The position numbers and the translations under genes are program-made. This document shows, piece by piece, positions 17,553 through 26,384 of a DNA stretch of 64,000 bases (position 1 is its first letter; each line of letters begins with the position of its first letter). The notes under the pieces are model-generated. The model ran no database searches. It was not told the DNA's origin and worked only from the letters and a program-made list of their open reading frames with translations. Source of the stretch: Mycobacterium rhizamassiliense (GTDB taxonomy: Bacteria; Actinomycetota; Actinomycetes; Mycobacteriales; Mycobacteriaceae); contig NZ_LT721901.1 in NCBI RefSeq assembly GCF_900157375.1, positions 5,586,869-5,650,868 on the forward strand. Reading direction: 5' to 3'.

Positions 17553-17594
17553 GCGGCCAGCTTAACCGCGATCGCGAGGAGTAGAACGGGTGCC

Positions 17595-18344
17595 ATGCCG
17601 AACATCACCGACACCGTCACCACCCCGGATGGCACCTGCAAGGTCCACTTCGTCACTCCCGACGGTCCGGGAGCCACCCAGCCCTGGCCCGGCGTGGTCA
17701 TGTTTCCCGACGCCGGCGGCCTGCGCCACACCTTCGACCAGATGGCGACCAGGCTGGCCAGCTACGGCTACGCCGTGCTGCTGCCCGACGTCTACTACCG
17801 CAGCGGCGACTGGGCCCCGTTCGACATGGAGAGCGTGTTCGGCGACAAGAACGAACGCAACCGCCTGTTCGCCATGATCGGCGGCCTGACACAGGACAAG
17901 GTCACCAGCGACGCCACCGCGTTCTTCGACTACCTGAGCGCGCGCCCGGAGGTGGCCGGCAAGCGCTTCGGCGTCTGCGGCTACTGCATGGGTGGGCGCA
18001 TCTCGGTGACCGTGGCCGGCCGTCTTCCGGAGCGGGTCGCGGCCGCGGCGTCGTTCCACGGCGGCGGCCTGGTGACCGACGGTGACGACAGCCCACACCT
18101 GCTGGCCCCCCAGATGAAGGCCACGGTGTACATCGGCGGCGCCGAGGATGACGCGTCCTTCACCGTCGAGCACGCCGAACAGCTCGACAAGGCGCTGACC
18201 AAGGCCGGTGTGCAGCACGTCATCGAGTGGTACCAGGCCGCGCATGGGTTCGCCGTCCCGGACAACGCGCCGTATGACGAGGCCGCCGCCGAAAAGCATT
18301 GGGCGGCAATGTCAAAGCTGTTCGAGATGGCGCTGCCGCGCTAG
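17595..18344 (+). CDS. Dienelactone hydrolase family protein (Rv2765 type)
   Basis: This 249-residue alpha/beta hydrolase has a cysteine nucleophile in GVCGYCMGGR, the hallmark of dienelactone hydrolases. The catalytic Asp is likely in GAEDDAS and the His in AAHGFAVPD. Such enzymes open lactones or esters; the physiological substrate here is not known. It is divergent from thyA (42 bp between starts) and its TAG shares a CTAG (18341-18344) with the TAG of the convergent glycosyltransferase. Confidence 0.88.
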   Translation: MPNITDTVTTPDGTCKVHFVTPDGPGATQPWPGVVMFPDAGGLRHTFDQMATRLASYGYAVLLPDVYYRSGDWAPFDMESVFGDKNERNRLFAMIGGLTQDKVTSDATAFFDYLSARPEVAGKRFGVCGYCMGGRISVTVAGRLPERVAAAASFHGGGLVTDGDDSPHLLAPQMKATVYIGGAEDDASFTVEHAEQLDKALTKAGVQHVIEWYQAAHGFAVPDNAPYDEAAAEKHWAAMSKLFEMALPR

Positions 18345-19558
18345 CCGACGGCGTCGAACAACATCTTCGCGGCCACCGCCGCGCCGTCGGTGCGCATCGC
18401 GCGGGCCACGTCTCGGGCGCATGCCTCGGTCGCCGGGGTCACGATCGCCTCTAGCGCGAACGCCAGCGACCGCGGCGGTGGGGCCGGGCCGTCGCAGGCG
18501 GTGCCGATGCCCAGCTCGATCACCCGTTGCGCCCAGTACACCTGGTCGGCGCCCTGCGGTATCACCAGCTGCGGGACGCCGGCCCGGGCGGCTGTCGTCG
18601 TGGTGCCCGCCCCGCCGTGGTGGATCGCGGCGGCCACCCGGGGAAACAGCGCCTGCTGGTTGACCTCGCCGACCACGAAGCAGTCGTCGGCGCCATCGAG
18701 CAGGTCCAGGCCGGCCCAGCCGCGGGCCAGCAGCGCGCGCCGGCCCTGCGCACGGATCGCCTCGACGGCCGTGCGGCCGATGTCCTTCGCCCCCCACAGC
18801 GGCATGCTGCCGAACCCGACGTACACCGGCGGGCTGCCGGCGCCCAGGAACTCCTCCAGGTCGTCGGGCAGCGGGCGCTCGTCGCGCAGCAGCCAGGCAC
18901 CGGTCTGCACGACGTCGATCTCGGCCGGCTGCGGCCAGGGGCCCAGGGTGGGGTCGGACGCCAGCCACGGCCGCTCGGTGTAGGCGTACGCACGTAGGTC
19001 GCCCACCAGTGGCATGCCCAGCGACGCCCGGCGGCCGTTGAGCGTCGGGCCGAACAGCACGTTGGCTTCCCGGGCGTTGTTCTCCCACATCAAGCGATTG
19101 CCGGCCGCGTGGGACGGCAGCCCGCGGCCCGCGGCTTCCGGCGGCGGGTGGTGCGGCGACGGCAGATGGGTCGGGTGATAGGTCGCGTACACGTAGTGGA
19201 TGCCCAGGTGGTCGCAGACGGACCGGGCGCCGGCCGAGGTCCAGATGAGGCCGGCCGACACCAGCGCGTCGCAGCCCTGCGCCGCGGCGGCGACGGTGTC
19301 GAACTGCGCGTCGATCAGCCCGAGCACCTGCCGGCGCACGTCGGATTCGGAGGCCTGCGCGGCACCACCCGACATCGTGTGCACCGATTCGCCGAACGGC
19401 ACCAGCGGCACGTCGAAAGTCGCTGCGCGCTGGGCGAATTCCTCGTCCGGCGGCGCGCACAGCAGCGCTTCGGCACCGAGCGCCTGCAGCTGCACGGCGA
19501 GCCCCAGCAGCGGTTCGACGCCGCCGCGCGAATCGTATGTCGTCAACAACACACGCAT
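18341..19558 (-). CDS. GT1-family glycosyltransferase (UGT/GtfB type)
   Basis: This 405-residue glycosyltransferase has the GT-B fold of antibiotic and glycopeptidolipid glycosyltransferases. The N-terminus MRVLLTTYDSRGGVEPLLGL is the acceptor-side Rossmann start, and the C-terminal donor-binding block contains IHHGGAGTTTTAARAGVPQL and QGADQVYWAQRV. It probably transfers a sugar from a nucleotide donor to a lipid or small molecule. No other glycolipid gene lies next to it, so the acceptor is unknown. The start ATG is supported by the conserved first strand. Confidence 0.85.
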   Translation of the reverse strand: MRVLLTTYDSRGGVEPLLGLAVQLQALGAEALLCAPPDEEFAQRAATFDVPLVPFGESVHTMSGGAAQASESDVRRQVLGLIDAQFDTVAAAAQGCDALVSAGLIWTSAGARSVCDHLGIHYVYATYHPTHLPSPHHPPPEAAGRGLPSHAAGNRLMWENNAREANVLFGPTLNGRRASLGMPLVGDLRAYAYTERPWLASDPTLGPWPQPAEIDVVQTGAWLLRDERPLPDDLEEFLGAGSPPVYVGFGSMPLWGAKDIGRTAVEAIRAQGRRALLARGWAGLDLLDGADDCFVVGEVNQQALFPRVAAAIHHGGAGTTTTAARAGVPQLVIPQGADQVYWAQRVIELGIGTACDGPAPPPRSLAFALEAIVTPATEACARDVARAMRTDGAAVAAKMLFDAVG

Positions 19559-19630
19559 TTCGCAGCTCCCCTGTTCGATCCGGCACCCGATTGTGCAGCA
19601 GCGGCGCCCGGACCGCGAACCCGCGGGTAG

Positions 19631-20728
19631 TCAGCCGGCGGGCAGGTCCACCAATTCGGCCAGCCGCGCCCGGTGCCGGTAGGCGGTGCCCAGCGCCAGC
19701 TGGTCGCTCTTGGCCCGCTTGAGGTACAGGTGCGCCGGATACTCCCACGTCATCCCGATGCCGCCGTGCAGCTGGACGCACTCCTCGGCGGCGTGCACGG
19801 CGATGCCGCTGCAGTAGGCCTGCGCGACGGCCGCGGCGATGCCCGCGTCCTGGTCGCCGCGGGCGCAGGCGTCGGCGGCGTGGCGGGCGGCCGCCGTCGC
19901 CGCACCGACCTCGAACCACAGGTCCGCGAGCCGATGCTTGATCGCCTGATAGGAGCCGATCGCGCGGCCGAACTGCTTGCGCTCCTTGGCATATGCGAGC
20001 GTGGTCTCGAAGCACCACTGCGCGATGCCCAGCTGTTCGGAAGCCAACAGCGCCGCGCCCGTGTTCAGCGCTTCGGCCACCGCGGCCTGCCCCGGCCCGA
20101 CGCGTGCCGACACCGCCCCCGAAAACCGCACGCTGGCAAGGGGTCTCGTCATATCCAGGGCCAGCATCGGCGTTACCTCGACGCCGGCGCCCGTCGTGGG
20201 CACCGTGTGCAGCTCCAGCCCGTCGGGGCCCGCGACCGGCACCACCAGCACATCGGCCTCCACGGCACCGGCGACGCTGCTGACCGTCCCGTTCAGACCG
20301 TCCGGGCCGATCTTCGGCCCCGCGATCGGGTCACCCGGCGCGGTGGACAGCGGCACCGCCAGCGCCGCGGTTCGCTCACCGGCCGCCAGCGCGGGCACCG
20401 TCTCGGTGTCACCGGCCCGCAAGAGCGCGACGGTGGCCAGGACGGCGCTGGACAGGAACGGCACCGGCGCCACCGCCCGGCCGATCTCCTCCATCACCAC
20501 CGCGGCCTCGCGTGCACCCGCGCCGGCACCCCCGAGCGACTCGGGCACCAGCAGGCCGGCCACCCCGAGCTCGGCGGCCAGCGTTCGCCAGACACCCGAA
20601 AAGTCTTGTGGTGGGGCATCATAGGACCGCGCGACCGCCTCGGGCGGGCAGCGGTCGGCGAATAGGTGCCGCACGCTGTCGCGCAGGGCGTCCTCGGTGT
20701 CGGAGTACAGCAGGTCGCCGATGCTCAT
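19631..20728 (-). CDS. Acyl-CoA dehydrogenase, likely non-catalytic-Glu partner subunit
   Basis: This 365-residue acyl-CoA dehydrogenase fold includes the flavin-side helix QYCSGIAVHAAEE-type region, VQLHGGIGMTWEYPAHLYLK and a C-terminal YRHRARLAEL. It lacks the GGTxE block that carries the catalytic Glu in ordinary family members. In actinobacteria such proteins often pair with an adjacent acyl-CoA dehydrogenase to form an alpha2beta2 enzyme for sterol or branched-chain acyl-CoAs. Its ATG overlaps the stop of the neighbouring dehydrogenase gene by 4 bp, which supports pairing. Confidence 0.85.
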   Translation of the reverse strand: MSIGDLLYSDTEDALRDSVRHLFADRCPPEAVARSYDAPPQDFSGVWRTLAAELGVAGLLVPESLGGAGAGAREAAVVMEEIGRAVAPVPFLSSAVLATVALLRAGDTETVPALAAGERTAALAVPLSTAPGDPIAGPKIGPDGLNGTVSSVAGAVEADVLVVPVAGPDGLELHTVPTTGAGVEVTPMLALDMTRPLASVRFSGAVSARVGPGQAAVAEALNTGAALLASEQLGIAQWCFETTLAYAKERKQFGRAIGSYQAIKHRLADLWFEVGAATAAARHAADACARGDQDAGIAAAVAQAYCSGIAVHAAEECVQLHGGIGMTWEYPAHLYLKRAKSDQLALGTAYRHRARLAELVDLPAG

Positions 20729-21906
20729 CGGTCCAGGTCCTTCCAGGCGACGTCTTTGTCGACACGGTGTTCGCCGGGCAGGCCGAGGATCCGTTCGGAG
20801 ATGGTGTTGCGCAGGATCTCCGAGGTGCCGCCCTCGATTGAATTGCCCCGCGCCCGCAGGTACCGGTAGCCGGGTTCGCGACCGATCAGGTCGACCGTTT
20901 CGGGTCGGCGCATGGCCCAGTCGTCATAGGCCAGCCCCGCTTCGCCGTGCATTTCGATCTCGAATCCCGAGATCGCCTGCGCCAGGGTGGCGAAGACGAT
21001 CTTCATGCCCGCGCCCTCCGGCCCGGGCTGGCCGGTGCTGGCCTGCTGTCCCAGCCGCTCGCCGGCCAGGCGCAACACCTCCGCCTCTACCCACAACCGC
21101 ATCAGCTCGTCGTGCATCGCGGGATTGCGCAGCGCAGCCTCGGTGCGCCAGGCCTTGGCGACCTTGCCGATATGGCCGCTCTCCCGCGGCACGCCGGAGC
21201 GCGAGCCGATCGCGACCCGCTCGTTGTTGAGCGTGGTGGTCGCGACCCGCCAGCCGCCGCCCTCGGGGCCGAGCCGGTTGGCGTCGGGCACCCGCGCATC
21301 GGTGAGGAACACCTCGTTGAACTCCGCCTCGCCGGTGATCTGGCGCAGCGGCCGAATCTCGACGCCGGGTTGGGTCACGTCGCACAGGAAGTACGTCAGG
21401 CCGGAGTGTTTGGGCACTGTCGGGTCGGTGCGGGCGACCAGGATGGCCATCTGGGCGTTCTGGGCCTGCGACGTCCACACCTTCTGCCCGTTGACGATCC
21501 AGTCGTCACCGTCGCGCACCGCCCGGGTGGACACCCCCGCCAAATCCGATCCGGCACCGGGCTCGCTGAACAGCTGGCAATAGATCTGTTCACCGGTAAA
21601 CAACGGGCGCAAGAACTTTCGCTTCTGCTCGTCGGTCCCGAACGCCGCGATCGTGGGCGCCGCCATGCCCATGCCGATGTAGTTCTTCGGGGTTCCACCG
21701 ACCGGCGCACCGGCGGCGGCAAGGCGGGTCTCGACCAGCTCCTGCGCCTTGCGCGGCAGGTCCAGGCCGCCGAAGCCGTGCGGGAGGTGCACCCACGCCA
21801 GGCCCGCATCGTATTGCGCGCCAAGGAATTCGCGCGGATCGCTGGTCGCCGGGTCGTGTTCGTCGAGCAGGGCCTGCACGCGCGCGTTCAGGTCGTCAGT
21901 GCTCAT
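20725..21906 (-). CDS. Acyl-CoA dehydrogenase, catalytic partner subunit
   Basis: This 393-residue FAD enzyme of fatty acyl-CoA oxidation contains YCQLFSEPGAGSDLAG (flavin-binding loop), DDWIVNGQKVWTSQAQ and the C-terminal EGGTSEILRNTISERILGLP, which carries the expected catalytic Glu. It overlaps the SDR gene upstream by 11 bp and the second dehydrogenase gene downstream by 4 bp. An SDR and two dehydrogenases form a compact operon, probably for a particular acyl-CoA chain. Substrate not identifiable from sequence. Confidence 0.9.
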   Translation of the reverse strand: MSTDDLNARVQALLDEHDPATSDPREFLGAQYDAGLAWVHLPHGFGGLDLPRKAQELVETRLAAAGAPVGGTPKNYIGMGMAAPTIAAFGTDEQKRKFLRPLFTGEQIYCQLFSEPGAGSDLAGVSTRAVRDGDDWIVNGQKVWTSQAQNAQMAILVARTDPTVPKHSGLTYFLCDVTQPGVEIRPLRQITGEAEFNEVFLTDARVPDANRLGPEGGGWRVATTTLNNERVAIGSRSGVPRESGHIGKVAKAWRTEAALRNPAMHDELMRLWVEAEVLRLAGERLGQQASTGQPGPEGAGMKIVFATLAQAISGFEIEMHGEAGLAYDDWAMRRPETVDLIGREPGYRYLRARGNSIEGGTSEILRNTISERILGLPGEHRVDKDVAWKDLDR

Positions 21907-22684
21907 TACTCGCCCCCGGACTGGACTGAAAGCCCTGCGCCCCGCCGAGCAACAGGCCGCCGTCGATCACCATCGTCTCGCCGGTGATCCAGCTGGCCGC
22001 GTCGGAAACCAGGAATGCCACCGCGTTGGCCACGTCGATGGGCTCGCCGATGCGTCCCAGCGCGATCGTCGAGGCCAACGGGTCCTCGTTGCCCTTCCAC
22101 AGGGCCTCGGCAAGCCGGGTTCGCACCACCCCGGGACTGATCGCGTTGACCCGGACGCGTGGCGACAGTTCCAGCGCGAGCTGCTTGGTGACGTGGATCA
22201 GCGCCGCCTTGGTGGCGTTGTACATGCCCATCCCCGGGGATTGGTGCATGCCGCCGATGGACGCGGTGTTGACGATCGAACCGCCGTGCTCCCCCATCCA
22301 GGCCTTGACCGCGAGCGAGGTCCAGAGCAACGGGGCCCACAGGTTGACGTCGAAGATTTTGCTGAACCGAGCGTGGTCCTGGTCGATCAGCGGGCCGAAC
22401 GCCGGGTTGGTGCCCGCGTTGTTGACCAGGATGTCGACGCTGCCGAACCGCTCCAGCGTCAGTTCCACGCAGCGCCGCGCGGCGTCCTCGTCGGTAGCGT
22501 GCGCGCCGACGCCGATCGCTTTGCCGTCGACCTGTGCCGCGGCTTCGTCGGCGGCTTCCTGCTTACGGGCGGTGAGCACCACGTTCGCGCCGGCGGCGGC
22601 CAGCTGCTGGGCGATGGCTAACCCGATTCCGCGCGAGGCGCCGGTGACGATTGCGGTCCGGCCGGTCAGATCCAGTGAGGTCAT
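21896..22684 (-). CDS. Short-chain dehydrogenase (FabG-like, Rv2766c type)
   Basis: This 262-residue SDR has TGASRGIG, NNAGTNP, a catalytic Ser in NTASIGG, and YNATKAAL. The C-terminal GETMVIDGGLLLG is typical of FabG-like reductases. It matches Mtb Rv2766c closely in order and pattern. I chose ATG 22684 (MTSLDLTGRTAIVTG), which has AGAAGG upstream. It probably reduces a 3-oxoacyl or related keto group. Its end overlaps the start of the acyl-CoA dehydrogenase gene. Confidence 0.9.
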   Translation of the reverse strand: MTSLDLTGRTAIVTGASRGIGLAIAQQLAAAGANVVLTARKQEAADEAAAQVDGKAIGVGAHATDEDAARRCVELTLERFGSVDILVNNAGTNPAFGPLIDQDHARFSKIFDVNLWAPLLWTSLAVKAWMGEHGGSIVNTASIGGMHQSPGMGMYNATKAALIHVTKQLALELSPRVRVNAISPGVVRTRLAEALWKGNEDPLASTIALGRIGEPIDVANAVAFLVSDAASWITGETMVIDGGLLLGGAQGFQSSPGASNEH

Positions 22685-22816
22685 GTCTTTATGCCTTCTG
22701 TTGTGTATGGCGACCGGGGTCGGCGTGCGGTGAACACTTGCGCCCAATTTTTCTCACGATGTTTTGTACACGTGTCTGCGTGGTATGCGAGTCGCATGTT
22801 AGCGAAATTGACCTTC

Positions 22817-23137
22817 ATGAAACCACTAGTTGTTGCCGGGGCAGTTGCTGCAGCTATCACCGCCGCACCGACGGCCGCGGCCGAGATCTCGATGGCGGGG
22901 CCGACCGGTGCGGCCACGCACGTCGTCTTCAAGGATGACCCGAGCGGCGGTGGCTGCGACCAGAACGGTAACTGCGGCTCCGGCGGCCAGAACCAGGGCC
23001 CCGGCGGCGGTCCGGGTGGGCAAGGCTGTCTGCCGGGCGTCGGCTGCGGTTCCGGCGGCCAGAACGCCGGTCCGGGCGGCATTCCGGGTGGGCAGGGCTG
23101 CCTGCCGGGCGTCGGCTGCGGTTCCGGCCACGCCTAA
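22817..23137 (+). CDS. Small exported Cys/Gly-repeat protein
   Basis: I do not recognise this gene. The 106-residue product has a clear Sec signal peptide (MKPLVVAGAVAAAITAAPTAAA, split: basic start, Ala-rich core, AAA cleavage region). The mature part, about 80 residues, is Gly-rich and has three CX5C units: CDQNGNC once and CLPGVGC twice. Two 24-residue repeats are nearly identical. An in-frame ATG at 22796 would add seven residues (MLAKLTF). It is transcribed away from the SDR gene and ends at a strong hairpin. The six cysteines suggest disulfides or metal binding outside the membrane. Confidence 0.7.
   Translation: MKPLVVAGAVAAAITAAPTAAAEISMAGPTGAATHVVFKDDPSGGGCDQNGNCGSGGQNQGPGGGPGGQGCLPGVGCGSGGQNAGPGGIPGGQGCLPGVGCGSGHA
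22976..23119 (+). repeat. Two tandem 72-bp coding repeats
   Basis: Copies at 22976-23047 and 23048-23119 each encode GSGGQN-x-GPGG-x-PGGQGCLPGVGC (24 residues, two variable positions: Q/A and G/I). They are separated by nothing, and a third partial unit (GSG) follows before HA and the stop. The differences are a few bases, so the repeat is probably recent or under conversion, and copy number may vary between strains. Confidence 0.85.
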
Positions 23138-23152
23138 ACAGTCTTTGCGATA

Positions 23153-23208
23153 AGACCCCTCAGACCCCCGGCAGCCTGGTTATCCAGGCCCGGGAGTCTG
23201 AGGGGTCT
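23153..23208. terminator. Strong bidirectional hairpin terminator
   Basis: AGACCCCTCAGAC (23153-23165) and GTCTGAGGGGTCT (23196-23208) form a perfect 13-bp stem. An inner CCTGG (23175-23179) and CCAGG (23184-23188) add a second stem. It lies between the convergent secreted-protein gene (ends 23137) and the carboxylase gene, and it overlaps the last 16 codons of the latter. No long T-run follows on either strand, as is common in mycobacteria. Confidence 0.7.
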
Positions 23209-26200
23209 ATTACGTCGTCCAGCTCGAAGGTGGTGGCGGCGCGCAACGCCTTGCCGTGCTCGTAGGCCGCTGCGACCAAACGATCGAACAGCCGCTGGCG
23301 CTCCGTCTCGTCGGCCGCCGCGGCCAGCTCCTTGCTGAAGCCAAGGCGCACAGCGCCTTCCAGGCCCATGCCGCCGATCTCCCCCGTCGGCCACGCGACG
23401 GTGAACTGCGGCGCGTGAAACGATCCGCCCGCCATCGCCATCGCGCCGAGCCCATAACCCTTGCGCAGGATGATCATTCCCACCGGCACCGTCAGCCGCG
23501 CCCCGAGCACGAACATCCGGCCGAACCGGCGCACGGCCGCGTCCTTCTCGGCCTCCGGTCCGACCATGAAGCCCGGGGTGTCGCACAGCGAGATCACCGG
23601 TAGCCGAAACGATTCGCACAACGTCAGGAAGTCGCCGGCCTTGTCGGCCGCCTCGGCGTCGATCGCGCCGCCGAGATGGTGACTGCTGTTGGCCAGCAAC
23701 CCGTATGCGACGCCCTCGACCCGAACGAGCGCGGTGACGATGCCCACGCCGTAGTCGGGGCGCAGTTCGAGCGCGGAACCCACATCGACGATGGACTCGA
23801 TGGCGCGGTGCACGTCGTAGGCGCGAAGCCGGTTCTGCGGCACCACATGCCGGGCCAGCCGAGGGTCGGGTGCCTCCCAGTCGTGGATGCTGCCCTGAAA
23901 GTAGGACAGGTACCGCTTTGCCAGTGCCACCGCATCCGCCTCGTCGCGCGCGACCAGGCTCACCACGCCGTTGTGCCGCTGCACGTCGATAGGCCCGATC
24001 GCCTCCGGCGGGTACACCCCGAGCCCGCCGCCCTCGATCATGGCCGGCCCACCCATCCCGATGTTGGCGTCGGGTGTCGCGATGATCACGTCGCACACCC
24101 CGGCCAGCGCGGCGTTGCCGGCGAAGCACCGGCCCGACACGATCGACACCAGCGGCACCCGGCCGCTCAGCGCGGCCAGCGCCCGAAAGGTCGGGACGTC
24201 GAGCCCCGAGGCGCCGCCGACGTCGTCCCCGGGCCGGCCCCCGCCGCCCTCGGCGAACAGCACCATCGGCAGCAGCTTTCGCGCGGCCACGTCGAAGACC
24301 CGATCGGTCTTGGCGTGGTTGCGGGTGCCCTGCGTACCGGCCAGCACCGTGTAGTCGTAGGAGACCACCACCGCCTGGGCGGCCGCCGGCCCGAAGCGGT
24401 CCGCCCCGATGGTCGCGAGCCCGGCGACCAGGCCGTCGGCCGGGGTGTTGGCGATGAGGTCCTCTTCGGAGCGTCGGCTGCGTTGTGCGGCGATGGCCAG
24501 CGCGCCGTACTCCACGAAGCTGCCGTCGTCGACCAGATCGGCGATGTTCTCCCGCGCGGTGCGGCGGCCCTGGTTGTGCCGCTTGGCGACCGCGGCCTCG
24601 CGGCCCTCGTCGCGGGTCAGCAGGTGGCGGTGGTCCACCTCGTCGAGGTCCGGCCGGGACGCATCGAGATCGACTGCGGCAGCGAACAAGTCGCCGTCAG
24701 CGCCGACGCCGGTCCGGGTGAAGACCAGCAGCGGATCCCCGGTGCCGACGACCTGGCCGACCGTCACCAGGTTGCGGACGGTGCGCAGCGCATCGGGTGC
24801 GCAGAGCACGTGCTGCATCTTCATCGCCTCGAGCACCACGAGCTGGCTGCCCGCCCCGTACTCGGTGCCGGCGGGGACCACCTCGACCACGGTGCCGGCC
24901 AGGTGCGTGCGCAGCGCCTCCTCTCCAGGGTAGAGCTCGACGGCGCTCAGCCGTACGTCGTGCTCGTGTGCCATCGCCGCGGCCGCCAGCGCGGGCAGTT
25001 TGTCGTCGACGAAATTCGTCGTCACCCAGCCGGATTCGAACGCGTTGTCGGACAACAGCTCCCGCAGCATGCCGATGTTGGTGCGGACGCCCTCGATCGC
25101 GAACTCGGCCAGGGCGGTGCGGGTCTTGCGGAACGCCGCGGGCAACGACGTCCCGTGCACGTGGGTGATGACCTTGGCCAGCAGCGAGTCGTAGCGCGCG
25201 CCGACGGCCAACCCCGGCCTGCCGTAGGTGTCGACGCGCACGCCCGGGCCCGTCGGCGGCGAGAACGCGGTGAGGGTGCCCGCCGCGGGGACGACCGATC
25301 CGTCGGCGGCGAAGGTTTCCGCGTTCACCCGGGCCTGGATCGCGATGCCCCGGCGGGCGGCCGGCTCGCCGATGACTTCGGCGCCGTCGGAGGCGATCCC
25401 GGCCGGCAGCCCCAGCTGGTAGTAGGACGAGCCGCCGGCGACCGCGAGCTGCGCGGCCACCAGGTCCACCCCGGTGATCTCCTCGGTGATCGTGTGCTCC
25501 ACCTGGATGCGCGGGTTGACCTCCAGAAAGACGTACGTCTCGCCGGCCACCAGGAATTCGACGGTGGCCAGGCCGCGCAGGCCGACACTAGCGCACAGCC
25601 GCGCCGCGGCCTGATGCAGATCGCGGCGCAATGCGTCCGAAAGCCCTTGCGCGGGCGCGATTTCGACGAACTTCTGGTAGCGCCGCTGGACGCTGCAGTC
25701 GCGATCGCCGAGCGCGAGCGCGTGCGTCCGGTGGCCGGCCGGCGCGGCGATGATCTGCACCTCGATGTGGCGGGCGTCGTCGAGGATCGCCTCGGCGAAC
25801 ACCGCCGCGTCGCCGAAGCCCAGTTGCGCCTCGGCGGCGCACTGGCGGTGTGCGGCGTCGATCTGCTCGGCGCGCTCCACCCGCCGCATGCCGCGGCCGC
25901 CGCCACCGGCGAGCGCCTTGATCATGATGGCGCCGTCGTGCGCGGCGAAGAATGCGTGCACGTCCGCCACGCTGCTCGGTCCTTCGGTCGCGGGCAGCAC
26001 CGGCACCCCGGCGGCCACCGCGGCGGCTCGGGCCGCCGACTTGTTGCCGACGGTTTCGAGGGCGCCGGCGCCGGGGCCCACGAAGGTGTATCCGGCGGCG
26101 GCGCAGGCGCGGGCGAATTCGGCGTTCTCGGAAAGGAATCCGTAACCCGGATGGATCAGGTCGGCGCCGGCGCCCTTGGCCGCCGCCAGCATCGCCGCGT

Positions 26201-26384
26201 GATCGAGGTAGGCCTCCGGACCCGCGCCGGGCAGGCCGATGGCCTCGTCGGCGGCGTGCACGTGCGGGCTCTCGGCGTCGTCCTCGGCGTACACCGCGAC
26301 CGTTTTCATGCCGACTTCGGTTGCGGTGCGGATTATCCGCAGCGCGATCTCACCGCGATTGGCGATCAGCAGGGTCGCGTTCAT
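23160..26384 (-). CDS. Single-chain multidomain long-chain acyl-CoA carboxylase (LCC type)
   Basis: This 1074-residue protein joins all parts of a biotin-dependent carboxylase. Biotin carboxylase is about 1-450 (ATP-grasp, KALAGGGGRGMRRV, FLEVNPRIQVEHTITEEITG). The biotinyl domain has EAMKM with biotinyl Lys522. The carboxyltransferase is about 560-1074, with oxyanion-forming Gly-rich blocks such as GGGGRPGDD and KGYGLGAMAMAGGS. It matches the arrangement of the homohexameric LCC described from M. avium subsp. paratuberculosis, which carboxylates long-chain and also shorter acyl-CoAs. The ATG at 26384 overlaps the acyl-CoA ligase stop (ATGA). The frame is open much further upstream, but that is antisense-like coding noise. 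Confidence 0.93.
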   Translation of the reverse strand: MNATLLIANRGEIALRIIRTATEVGMKTVAVYAEDDAESPHVHAADEAIGLPGAGPEAYLDHAAMLAAAKGAGADLIHPGYGFLSENAEFARACAAAGYTFVGPGAGALETVGNKSAARAAAVAAGVPVLPATEGPSSVADVHAFFAAHDGAIMIKALAGGGGRGMRRVERAEQIDAAHRQCAAEAQLGFGDAAVFAEAILDDARHIEVQIIAAPAGHRTHALALGDRDCSVQRRYQKFVEIAPAQGLSDALRRDLHQAAARLCASVGLRGLATVEFLVAGETYVFLEVNPRIQVEHTITEEITGVDLVAAQLAVAGGSSYYQLGLPAGIASDGAEVIGEPAARRGIAIQARVNAETFAADGSVVPAAGTLTAFSPPTGPGVRVDTYGRPGLAVGARYDSLLAKVITHVHGTSLPAAFRKTRTALAEFAIEGVRTNIGMLRELLSDNAFESGWVTTNFVDDKLPALAAAAMAHEHDVRLSAVELYPGEEALRTHLAGTVVEVVPAGTEYGAGSQLVVLEAMKMQHVLCAPDALRTVRNLVTVGQVVGTGDPLLVFTRTGVGADGDLFAAAVDLDASRPDLDEVDHRHLLTRDEGREAAVAKRHNQGRRTARENIADLVDDGSFVEYGALAIAAQRSRRSEEDLIANTPADGLVAGLATIGADRFGPAAAQAVVVSYDYTVLAGTQGTRNHAKTDRVFDVAARKLLPMVLFAEGGGGRPGDDVGGASGLDVPTFRALAALSGRVPLVSIVSGRCFAGNAALAGVCDVIIATPDANIGMGGPAMIEGGGLGVYPPEAIGPIDVQRHNGVVSLVARDEADAVALAKRYLSYFQGSIHDWEAPDPRLARHVVPQNRLRAYDVHRAIESIVDVGSALELRPDYGVGIVTALVRVEGVAYGLLANSSHHLGGAIDAEAADKAGDFLTLCESFRLPVISLCDTPGFMVGPEAEKDAAVRRFGRMFVLGARLTVPVGMIILRKGYGLGAMAMAGGSFHAPQFTVAWPTGEIGGMGLEGAVRLGFSKELAAAADETERQRLFDRLVAAAYEHGKALRAATTFELDDVIDPSDSRAWITRLPGV

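Noticed and set aside
22768..22775. ACACGTGT palindrome between the SDR and the Cys/Gly-repeat gene as an operator
   Set aside because: An 8-bp palindrome alone is too short to claim a regulator site, and no regulator gene is nearby.
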